Part shown: in pieces, positions 25,601 through 36,006 of the stretch | Numbering within the stretch: position 1 is the stretch's first letter | How the letters are laid out: every line of letters starts with the position of its first letter | Source: Microdochium bolleyi | Lineage: Eukaryota; Ascomycota; Sordariomycetes; Xylariales; Microdochiaceae | Length of the DNA stretch: 64,000 nt | Reading direction: 5' to 3' | Assembly (NCBI GenBank): GCA_001566295.1 | Contig: KQ964249.1 | Span: forward strand, 930,001-994,000 | The notes under the pieces: generated by a model | Seen by the model: only the letters and a program-made list of their open reading frames with translations | What the model was told of the DNA's origin: nothing | The model's database searches: none | Made by a program: the position numbers and the translations under genes

Positions 25601-28600
25601 GGCGTCGATCGCTGCTTACTTTTTTCTGTTTCTCTCTGAAGGCCTGCTCGGCCTGGTCCCCTCTGTCAGATAGCGGGTGTGGAGTGGATTCATGTGCAGC
25701 TGCGCTTCTCAGGTCCTACCTGTGAGGGCAGGCCTCCTTTCTTTGCTTTTTCCGATCAGGGAACAAGGGTTGTTGCGTTGTCGTGCGTGCGTTGAGTGCC
25801 GTGCACTCTCCCGACCGGTCGGGAGGTGTGCCGATCTTGCAGCGCCGCACTGATGCGTATGTGAGGCAGACGCCGGCGCGTAAAACGGTACGTGCTCCAA
25901 AGCGCTCAGGTGCTCATGCAGCAAGCTGATCACGGCGACGACGTCGCTGGCTCCCCCCCACGGTCCACGAGTGGACTGGAGAGTTTTGATAACAGTCGTT
26001 TTCTGGTTCAGTATGTATGTGGGTGAGACACACGGTCGGGGAGGCGCGTAAAAATACAAAGAACAACGGCTTGACGGCGGTTCGTTCGACAGACAGAGGC
26101 ACTATTGGAAACGTTGAGGTGATAGACCGGGTGCTCCCCGTCCGCTTCTCAACGTGTCTGACCCGGGTGCCGCTGTTCTGTACCCTACTTCGTTCCTGGC
26201 CACGGGCATGGAGAAAGTGAGGCGTTCAGAGCATGCGAGGCTGTCGTCGTGGTCATCCATCACTTGCGTATGACGATCGACTGTGACGTGCCAGTGCGAT
26301 GTCCACATACACATTCGAATCCCTCGGAACACTGTAAGAGTGACGTGGTGGGACTCGCGGGAGACACTGGTCCAGAAGAGAGCATCCATGACCGCAAACC
26401 CAACGCCCCCTTTGTGATTCCCTACGCCGTTATGCTTTCCAGACCCCTCCGAGTTTCGCTCCTTCTTGCCGTGGCCGGGAACCCCGTTCTGCATTCCAGG
26501 GCAGCCCAACCTGCGCGGAAGCGACTCGTCAGCCTCGTGCCTTGTCTTTGCCACACGAGGGAAGGGTTCGTGCCGTCTTGTTTCGAGTTGAGACGTCCGC
26601 ATTCCTGAAGCATTCTCGGGAAAACTTCCGGAGTACACGGAACAGTGTGAAGGGAGACGGCGTGGAAGGGAGAAGGGTGGCGGCCTCCGTGGGGTTTTCC
26701 CCCTTTGTTCGTGGGTCTTGGGCTGGCGTTGTCACCATGGTTGTTATTCAATGGCGAAGACGTTTCATGGTCATTGTATCGTGGTTCCAATTACTAATTG
26801 CAAAAAGTCGAAGCTCGTTCGTCGCGAATTAGCCCCGTGTATAGCAGGGCTTCCACGGCCATGTCTGGGAATCATCTACGTCGGTTTGTTGTGAACGAAC
26901 TTATCGATCACAGAGAGTAACCAAGAAGATGGTTATGATTATCGACGACTGATAATTTTCTCCTGCCATCGTTGTGCTAATGTTCACCGTACACTTGCTC
27001 TCATTTAATCGAAAGTGACTGGAAAGGGTTGAGCTCTCAAAGGGGGACACTCGGTTATGACCCGTTGCTAACCTTTGACATGAAGCATGTTGACTTCAAG
27101 GGTTGCAAGAACAACTCCCAGGCTGCAACCAGCATATCAGAATTGTATTTTCTAACGCTCCATTTGGCACAAATCTAAGAATGTCTGCGCTGCCACGACC
27201 AAGAGCTTCTCCAGGCACTAATCTCATTGCGTGAGCGGGTTGCCCAGTACCATATGTCATGATACAAGAGAAAACATGTGCCCGCGAAATTGTAGAAAAG
27301 CGCTAAATTACACGACGAACCCTCTCTTAAGATCCAAGAGCTATGATGCCTGGATACCTACATTGTGCAAAGTTGAGCCACAACCAATGCCATCTTCGCG
27401 ATGCTATCATGGGTAGCTTCTCGAACCACTCTCTGATAACCTACAAACGCAGCAAGACACTGGCACAGATAGAGACGGCAACGATAGACGCGATCCTACC
27501 CACTCTGGGACATAACCGTCCCGCCATGTCGTTCGATCTCTGGGCTGAGTCCACTAGACCCGGCACCAAGATCCCTACCATATCACGGGACCCGGGACGT
27601 CTCAGCAGCTTTCTGATTACACGATTTGGAGGCAACAACCCTCCCACCCCTTCCCCATTGGTGGTGTCATCCGATGATGTGCCCGGCCAACAGGAAGCTC
27701 CGCGGCCCGTAGTGAAGAATCCAGCAAGCAAGCCGGCTCGTCATCTGACCCCCAGAAGACCTGACAGCCCGTGGATTAGGCACACCGAGTCGGCGGCCTG
27801 CGCTCACACGACTCAGTCAGACTACTCCAAGCCAACACACAGCTGTCAGAGGCGAAACTCTGTTGTCCTCCTTGCATACCAGACACCGGGGCGCCAGACC
27901 GACCAAGGTCGGTGATTCGACGATGAACGACCTGTCAGAAGAATCCTTGCATTCGCAAAACGGTGGAGCGGCCAGATCGCAGTTGACATCTGTAGATCAG
28001 GCAGCGGTGGCTCGAGCAAAGAAGGGGCCCTCCCTTGGCTCTGATCATCTGACAGCCAGTGACAGGGTTTCGAGGCGGTCGAACCTCATGAGTATCATCA
28101 AAGTACCACGGCATGAGGAGGGACCATTCTCCACGAGGTTGTTGCGCATCCGCGGAGGAATATCACACAACACATCCCGGCATCTTCAGGTGAGGCGTAT
28201 AGAGTGAGTCATGACATGGTACATACTCACCGGGTTCGCGGGTCTGCACCGGGCCACTGCTGCGCGCCAAGGCGACCTGGCTGGCGGGTGATAGGATCTT
28301 TGGGGGACCAGTTGCTGGAGATGAGGGTGTTGTCTGTGATCCCCGCATACGGCCGGGTGTACGGTATGTAGTGACCCGGCGTGTTGGGCGAGCCGCCCTG
28401 ACAGGTCCCTCTGGGAGGCCTGCCAGGGATCTTTTGAGATGATGACGTGCTTGCATGTTGAGATTTTCTTGCGCACAGGGTTGACTGCCTGGCCTGTGTC
28501 AACCTGGGATGCAATCGAAAGCTAGGATGACTGTGGGGTGGGAGCCAGGATGTGATATTGAAGATCAAGATCGACGTCAGGGAATCACAGATCTGAATGT

Positions 28601-30219
28601 CTACTTATCATTGGCGAAAGTACCCTGTAATATGTTCCCTCATACATCGGCAGAGAGATTGACTTGATGATGGCGGCACACCGTGCTCACCGTGTTCGTA
28701 AGCGTGAAGATGCAGATGATGCGTGAAGTGAGAACTCTGAAAGTGCCATTGCGGTAGAATCCACGGTGGGACACGCCAGACATTACCTACGGAGTTTTCG
28801 GCACTTGAAAGAAGCTTGTCTCCTGCAACGGTCAGATCTTAGCTTCCACGATAGGTAGTTCCCCATTTACCTATCGTGGTTACCGCGGCGTGCCGTGTAT
28901 TGGGCTTATTGCTAGTGCCGCTGAGGCGAAACGGGTATGCATGGCATTGGCGGCCAACAAGAGGTCTCGAGCTAGAACTCGATGGGGCGTGGATTTGATT
29001 AGAGCTTGCCCTAGGATCATCTTCGAGGCTGCGAGAGATCCCTGTGGCCCGTGACATTGATGTCGAGGCCCATGAGAGCCAGGTGAGCCAGGGTCGTCTG
29101 CCAGGGTCGGCAGTCTTGTCTGTGTCGAAGTTCCCTGCCTGCGATCTGCCGACCTCCGTTCTCAGGCGGGGCAAGGCAGTCTACTGCAGTGATTATTGAA
29201 CGATTGTGTCAATGCCAAGTAGGTAAACATGGACGCAAAAAAGTTGGTCACAGGCGTGGGCGAGGCTTGGCGTCATCGAGGAGCGTGCAACCACAGGGTA
29301 TCTGATAGTGCGGATGATCGTCATTTCATTTCTTCTGTGTCAAGGGTCCCCAGGGTGATGTGCATCCGGACAAGACGGGAGCTGTCAAACGCTTAGGCCC
29401 AACGGCCGACCGCGGAAATGACTTTGGTGAGTGGCGTACAATAATTTTGCGCTGCCACTACGTCCGCAAATATAAATGCCATGGACAATTTTGTGCGCCG
29501 TGACGGTGCACTTGGCTACTGGCGCAAAAAGTATATGGCGGTTGAGCATGCCTGGGCTGTAGCTTTAATTAATCATGCCTGGTCCGCAGAACTGTCAATT
29601 GGCACGGACTTCATGGAGAGTCATTGGTCTTGAAAGACAACCCTGGCTGTCATTCGGAATTTACTGCGCTTGGGTGTTCTTAGACTCTGGCATAACATCA
29701 GAATTGAGCCTCATTCGATCACACATTTCCGCACCTAGTGTTGTGGGTTGTTCTGCCAAGATTACTCCAAGTTACTTTGGCAGCACAATTATCATGCGCG
29801 GTGCTGTATATGCAAAGTGTTGAATTCGTTTCCGGAAGCTTGGGCTGAACAATGACCACACATGTTCTGAAGTGCTCGCTGATGCAGGTTGATCTAGGCA
29901 GACAATGTAGTAATGCTACTTACTGACATTGCGAACAAGTGTGCATGCCAGTCGCAGGTGAGATCGCTTCTGTGAGACAATTCCCATCCGCGCTATTATC
30001 CTCCAGCTGATTGTAGTAGCTTCTCGACTTACTGGAGCCCGGTTGGCAGCATTTGAAGAGTCCAAGTTGTGTGATCGCCATTCTGGTCTGCGCAGTTCAT
30101 GAAGGTGTAGCTGGAGTGGTGTGGACAAGACCTCGCAGCACCCAAGGTGTATCGCCCAGGTTGCATCCCCTGATGCAAAGTGTTGCTCCACCATTCCCCT
30201 TCAATCATGGGTTATACCA

Positions 30220-31092
30220 TTACTTTGACCTGGTGAACGCATTCGAGATCTGGAGTGTGATGGAGCCGGCAGCACATTCGACCATGGTGACGCTGCGGAG
30301 GTCCTCCACGATCCAATCTGGTTCGGCAGCGGCGACCTGTTCCAGGGTGTGACTTGTGACCAGACCTATCACCTTGCAGCCGGCTGCTTTTCCCGACTTG
30401 ATGCCGGCCGGGCTGTCCTCGAGGACCAAGACATTGCTGCTATCGGATTTGACCAGGCCAAGCTTCGAAAGTCCCAGAGCGTAGCAAGCGGGATCTGGCT
30501 TGCCGTTCTCGACAGACTCGGCGGTCACAAGGATATCTGGATGGGGGAGATCCAGTTTGTCAAGCCACCCCGTTACGAGAGGAACAGTGCCAGAGGTGAC
30601 GATAGCCCATGGTGCTTGCGCTGCGATCAACTTGTCCAGAAGGGCCCTGGCACCTGGTATTTCGATCGCGTCTTCACCGTGAAGCTTTGGCAGGAGGCCT
30701 TCCATATGTCTGACATCTGTTGACAATGTTAGTGAACATCCACAAAGGTGAATCGACGTTGGCAATCCTCCCCGAGCTTGAGGATCTCCCTTGCTCATGC
30801 TGCGGCCAAGGTAGACTCACATTCCCAGTTTGCCTTCTCCGGGGCAAGGACCTTAAGCATATCGATACTTCTCCGGCCGTGGGAAGTCTCAAGGATGACT
30901 ACGGGATCTACACCGATCTCCTCGCCGACTCTGTAGGATTCCTCGCATTAGGATGGATCAAGGTACGGCTTTGGCGAAGCCTTACGTGTGCCAGTGCTTG
31001 ACCACTGCTGCTGTCGAATCGATAATGGTGCCGTCCATGTCAAACAAGAGGCCCTTGAAGGCGACTTGCTCCGGGGGTGCTGTGAAGGCCAT
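30220..31092 (-). CDS. HAD-superfamily phosphatase, GPP1/DOG-like (glycerol-phosphate or sugar-phosphate phosphatase)
   Basis: Cytosolic HAD phosphomonoesterase of the yeast Gpp1/Gpp2-Dog1/Dog2 type. Exons 31092-30986, 30930-30821 and 30716-30220 give 237 residues, close to the 250 of yeast Gpp1. Motif I is LLFDMDGTIIDS, with nucleophile D18 and acid/base D20. The cap segment holds HWHTVGEEIGVDP and ETSHGRRSIDML. Motif II is AIVTSGT, the motif III lysine lies in ENGKPDPACY, and motif IV is VLEDSPAGIKSG. All catalytic positions are intact. Introns are 55 nt (CTAAT branch) and 104 nt (CTAAC branch). By family the substrate could be glycerol-3-phosphate, linking it to glycerol synthesis and osmoadaptation, or 2-deoxyglucose-6-phosphate; sequence alone does not decide. 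It is transcribed divergently from NUG1 across about 650 bp. Confidence 0.92.
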
Positions 31093-31744
31093 GTTGTTGC
31101 GGCGTGTGTATCTCCCGAGACGATAGTGCGGCTTTTACTGTGTGCACGCGGCACTTTTGGCAAAACCACACCTCAAAAGTACAATGGTTCGAGAGTGACC
31201 AAGATGAAGTTGTCCAGCTGAGGCCCTGGCTGACTGGCTGGAGTGAAGATGAAGTCGGTGACATGAGGCGGAATAGACCAATCTGGTAGTCCCGCGACTG
31301 GGCTAGCTCTGACAGGTGTAGCTGCCTAGGTACCTGATGTACCCTAGGGATCTAAAGATAGAGGCATGGCAGCCAGCACCAGCGAATGGACTGCATACTG
31401 GCCGGGAAGTGGCCCTTCCCACGATGGATCCCGTGGTCCACTGCCACTGAGTGAGACGGACTGCTTAAGTGCGCCGGCTCGCCGCTGTCGCAAGGCTTCC
31501 AGGCAGGCGGTGAGCGTGGGGTGCGGGTCCACCTGCCGATTGTCTGCGCTTGAGCGGGCGGGCAACAGAGGCAGAATCGGCAAGTTCCAAAATTTCTGGC
31601 GGCTCTCCATATCGGCCAGGGACTTTTTTTTGTGCTGGCGCGATAAGGTGGCGGGTCGCATTTCGAGGCTCCAGAGCGACAGCTTATTCTTGCGACATTG
31701 CCTTCAACACAGCCAAAGCAATCACCCAAGGCTGATCCGCCAAA
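31093..31744. promoter_or_regulatory. Divergent promoter region, HAD phosphatase / NUG1
   Basis: A 652-bp interval between two head-to-head start codons. The reading frame of NUG1 stays open upstream through most of it, to an ATG at 31366, but that extension has no family similarity and is treated as leader. No clear TATA box is seen. Confidence 0.6.
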
Positions 31745-33435
31745 ATGCCGAACCATATTTCAAAACCGAAGAGTACGTCGCAGTCTTCTTGCCTGGTCTC
31801 GGCATGCAAGCCCCTGTACTGACCTCGGATTTGCACACTTTAGAGCCCAAGTCGAAGCGGACCCCGACTCGTCTGCGGCACAAGATCGAGAAAGCCTCGG
31901 CTGCGAAGCAACGCAAAGCGAAGAAGGAGGCCAAGAAGAACCCACAATGGAAGTCAAAGCTCAAGAAGGACCCGGGTATCCCCAATCTCTTCCCTTACAA
32001 GGAGAAGATTCTTCACCAGATTGAAGAGGCACGCATGCGGAAGCAGGAGGAGCAACAGAGGCGCAGAGAGGCTGCCAAGGCCGCCAAGGCCGGTACCACT
32101 ACTACTGGTGACGACGATGCTGTCGTCGAGGACGGTGCGGAGGGCGAGGACTTTGAGGACGACGATAACATGATGGAAGAGGACGATGTCGACGAGTCCA
32201 ACCCCATGGCGGCCCTCATCGCCAGCGCCAAGAAGGCTGCGAAGAAGTACGACCGTGAGCTCAACAGCGGCGATGAGGACGACGACATGGATGACGATGA
32301 GGATGATTCCGATGAGGAAGAGGACGAGGACGAGGCGGAGGGTCTTAACTTGCCCAACGCCGGCTCTTCAAGAAAAGCATACGACAAGGTGTTCAAGCAG
32401 GTCGTTGACCAGGCCGACGTTGTGCTCTACGTTGTCGACGCTCGTGACCCAGAGAGCACGAGGTCGCGCGAGGTCGAGCGCATGGTCATGGCGGCAGCCA
32501 GCGGTGGCAAGAGACTCATGCTCATTCTCAACAAGGTCGATCTCATCCCGCCCAAGGTGCTCAGGGACTGGCTCATCTACCTGCGCAGGTACTTCCCGAC
32601 GCTGCCTCTGCGGGCGTCAGGTTCTGCACCAAACGCCCAGACCTTCAACCACAAGGACCTGACCGTCCAAAGCACATCATCCGCACTTTTCAAGTCTCTC
32701 AAGTCGTTTGCCGCCTCGAAGCAGCTCAAGCGTGCCATCTCGGTCGGTGTCATCGGCTACCCCAACGTCGGAAAGTCCTCAGTCATCAACGCTCTGCTCG
32801 CGCGGCTTGGCAGCCGTGGCGCATCTGCATGCCCAGCAGGCGCTGAAGCAGGTGTCACCACCAGCATCCGCGCAGTGAAGATCGACAAGCAGCTCACCCT
32901 GCTCGACTCACCCGGTATCGTCTTCCCCTCCGCCCACGAGGGAGGGCTGGTTGCAAAGAAGAACGTCATCGAGGCGCACGCTCACCTCGTGCTTCTCAAC
33001 GCCGTACCGCCCAAGGAGATCGACGATCCCGTCCCCGCCGTGACGCTGCTGCTGAAGAGACTCTCAGCCTCTCCCGAGCTGATTCAAAAGCTCATGGATG
33101 TATACGACCTGCCGCCGCTTCTGTCCACCACGAACGGCGACGCAACCACAGACTTCCTCGTGCAGGTCGCCAGGAAACGCGGTCGCTTGAGCCGCGGCGG
33201 TATCCCCAACATACACGCTGCTGCCATGACGGTGGTGACCGACTGGCGCGACGGTCGCATCCAGGGTTGGGTCGACGCGCCGGTGCTGCCTGTTGCCGCC
33301 GAGGGCGCGGCTGCCCCCAAGGAGGGCGAGGCCCTTCCTGACCAGAAGGAGATTGTCACCGAGTGGGCGAAGGAGTTCAAGCTCGAGGGCTTGTGGGGTG
33401 ACGACAGTGCCGCTGATGATGCGATGGAGCAGTGA
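31745..33435 (+). CDS. NUG1: Nucleolar circularly permuted GTPase Nug1 (GNL3/nucleostemin family)
   Basis: GTPase needed for maturation and nuclear export of pre-60S ribosomal particles. Exon 1 (31745-31772) encodes MPNHISKPK; exon 2 (31844-33435) continues at KPKSKRTPTRLRHK. The protein is 539 residues. The intron (71 nt) has a GTACGT donor, a CTGAC branch and a TAG acceptor. The lysine/arginine-rich N-terminus is the GN3L/Grn1 segment, followed by a strongly acidic D/E stretch (about 32115-32345). The G motifs come in permuted order, as expected: G4 LILNKVDLIPP near residue 240, G1 GYPNVGKSS near 314, then G3 LLDSPGIVFP near 364. The start at 31745 is preferred to the longer frame from 31366 because splicing gives a family-like N-terminus. 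The next gene (TRS65) converges on it, 205 bp between stops. Confidence 0.95.
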
Positions 33436-33640
33436 GGATACCTCGCTATCTGATATCCGCGTCGCCCACAGGGTTTCATATGCTTATGTTCGTACACTTT
33501 GGTTCCATACATGGCGTTCAGGTTCTAGGACTTGCTCAAAATATTGATTACTGAGCCACCAGATTGGCATGACTTCTGACTCTTCAAAACGACTACAGTA
33601 TGTGTCTAAATGTGAAATGATTGATGTGTCTCGACCAGAT

Positions 33641-35519
33641 CTAAGCCGCGCTCACGACGAGAGTGGTTGGCAAGTCTCTGATATCAACATGCTCGTTGGT
33701 AGCCAGGTCCACCACCCTGACAGCCTCGACACTCGCGATGCCAGCCTTGAGAGCAAGGAACTTGAGCTCGACGGCATGGCACGCACCCGCGGCCAGGGGA
33801 CCGACGCGGACGTCGCCGCTCAGACACGCCACGTCTGCGCTGTCGACAATGCTGCTGCGTTGCATCGCGTGCACTACATTCTCGTCCATAACGGCGTCGG
33901 CAACGGAGCGGTCTCGCGTGGGTGAATGACCTCCATGATGCTGTCCGCTGCTGCCGGAGAAGCTGCTGAATGGCCTCGACATGGATGGCGGTCGGGTGAC
34001 CCTGGCCTCGTTACGTCGCCGCCGGGGGATGGTGATCAGAGCTAATTTTCTGTTGTTGGCTGCCACTGTGGACCGGTTGACGACGAAGATGCTCCAGGCG
34101 AACTCGCTGCCCACGCGGACGATCTGGTCTGATGGCGGCGCCGTGAAAGTCATAGTTACGCCCAGCTCGGGGAGGGGTTTGTCCACTTTCTTGGTCGAAG
34201 CTTCGAGTGAAGGCAGCGCATCAGGCCGCGCGACGGCCGGGGCAACCAAGGACGTTGCGGCGTCGCCGCCGATGGACAGCTGGCCTGGCCGGTGGGCGCG
34301 CTGCATCGGCTGCATGGCGGCGCCATATCCTGGATTCAAAGGAAGCGTGAAGTCGACGGATGCTGTCCAGGCCATCTTCAATATTGGCTGACAACGACCG
34401 GGATCCACAAGCGCTGTTGCAGTGATAGTGATGTCCATTTCTCGCATTGGATTCTTAGCCACAGTCAGCTCGTCGGTGGGCGCCACTCGGTACAGGAACA
34501 CCACATGGTCATGCGCGACGCATGAAAGCGGCAATGACAGATCGGCATAATCTGTGAGATTCTCAACTATACCATCGTCTAGCTTGAGTGCGATGGTATC
34601 AATAACAACCTCGCAGTCAAAGAATGGCGTGAAGTCGACCTCGAGAATTGCGATCAGGGTCGTGCTAGTTGGGATACCATTCGGACGCGAGAAGCGGACG
34701 CGAGAATGGCAGACTGGGTACACCCTGGTGCTTAATTTGGGCATCGATCGGATCCGCCTCACGAACTCTTGTGCGTGCTGTGTTATCGGAGCTACCCGCG
34801 ATACGCGCAGTGCCGAGAGACGGGGCTTCACGCCATTGAGCGAAGCATCCGCGCTGATGGAACCGAGCAGATTCAGTGATGAAGGGGCACCGCTTGTGAG
34901 GTATCCGTCGCTGGAAGTCTCTGCAAGAGACGATTCTGGAGGGATCGAGCTGGCATTGGCAGTGATGACAATGACAGGCTTCTGTAGTCGTATCCTTGGC
35001 CGTGCTAGGAACACTGGTACACTCCAGACAATGCAAGTGATGCCACCCTCGTCGCTGCCAGCAGGTGGGTTTAGTACCCTTGGCTTCTCACCACCACTGA
35101 TGGTATCGGAGAAGATGACCTCTGATGACGATGAAGTATCTCTGTCGTGACCGATGTTGTTTACCACCTGAGCCTCGAGAGCAATCGTGAGCCCTCGTAA
35201 GGTTGCTTGCAGTGACGGCCCATCCCTATATGTAGTCTTTAGGACCAGATAGACTTGAACCGACTCATCTGATGTCTGAGATGAGCATATGTGAGATGCA
35301 GGAGCTTGCTGGAGCGTAATAAACGCGAAGCGACTCACCAAAGAAGAGGGACTGGCGGCGCTCGACGCTGGCGAAGGGCTCCGCTTCCGAGTGAGCAGTT
35401 GTGCTGTAAAGCGTCTCGAGATCGAGCTCCGAGTTCAATGGTATGAAGTAGGAGAGGCTCGAGCACTCGGCAAAGTCTTGTTGCACTTCTGTGCCGTTGT
35501 CCAACATCGGCACTGCCAT
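33641..35519 (-). CDS. TRS65: TRAPPII complex subunit Trs65
   Basis: Fungal-specific subunit of TRAPPII, a guanine-nucleotide exchange factor for Rab GTPases (Ypt31/32 in yeast) at the late Golgi. Exons 35519-35339 and 35268-33641 give 602 residues. The 70-nt intron has a GTGAGT donor; splicing turns the N-terminus into RQSLFFDESVQVYLVLKT, which restores frame and a family-like motif. The N-terminal SSLSYFIPLNSELDLE and the C-terminal VDLATNEHVDIRDLPTTLV are characteristic. The middle consists of beta-rich stretches separated by Ser/Pro/Arg-rich loops; no enzyme motif is expected. The ATG at 35519 is the first in frame before the conserved start; an extra upstream exon cannot be excluded. It is divergent from PRP40 (487 bp). 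Confidence 0.88.
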
Positions 35520-36006
35520 GTGGCAGTCGTTTGATGCAGATATCTGCTGTTGGCCTGGGATGCAGTCGTTACTGATGTGCTTGGGCCCAGATTCAAGAAG
35601 AGAACATGGCGGCCGGATGCAAATGTCAATGATGGGATGGCTCGCGAGTCAGCTGGGTGTTGGCCTCTGTGAGAATCCCTGGCATGTGTCCCAATATTCC
35701 AACGTTGGAAGTCGTGATTCTGGGGATTCGATGTTTGGCACGATGGACTCCATGAACAGGACCCCTGAAAGTGCAGTGACGAGACCCCCACTATTCTCTC
35801 TCGTCGCGCAAGCTCAGTGGCTGGAAAATAAGGAGCCATAGCCACCCCAGCTCAATAGCGCAGCCTTGGGAAATCGTAAATTTAGGCCGACTTCCCAACG
35901 CTCCGACTCTGGCACTGCTTGACTACCACGCGTCTGCCCTCTCGTCCAGGACGACACCACCGACCACAGTCGCACGTCCCCTCACCGTCGTTCTCCCGAA
36001 GGCATC
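35520..36006. promoter_or_regulatory. Divergent promoter region, TRS65 / PRP40
   Basis: 487 bp between the two start codons. Minus-strand frames near 35.5-35.85 kb remain open for about 130 codons but contain no family similarity, so I treat them as leader sequence of TRS65. No TATA box is evident. Confidence 0.55.

Larger units (their letters stand above)
17733..30219. other. Gene-poor interval of about 12.5 kb upstream of the homeobox gene
   Basis: No protein gene can be supported here. Frames of up to about 235 codons occur (for example near 18.6-19.3, 21.8-22.5 and 24.1-25.3 kb). They overlap on both strands, begin at arbitrary points and match no domain. The first few hundred bases probably hold the homeobox leader and promoter. 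The stretch around 26.8-27.3 kb is more AT-rich. Weak splice-like signals on both strands at 27.9-28.6 kb are treated as a finding. No terminal repeats, transposase or reverse-transcriptase remnants are seen. Confidence 0.55.

Noticed and set aside
923..30219. Transposon relics or RIP-mutated repeats as the cause of the gene-poor stretches
   Set aside because: No terminal repeats, no transposase or reverse-transcriptase fragments, and base composition not AT-shifted by eye; a computed RIP index would settle it.
31366..31744. N-terminal extension of NUG1 from an upstream ATG
   Set aside because: The spliced start at 31745 gives a family-like N-terminus; the extension has no similarity and depends on reading through a clear intron.
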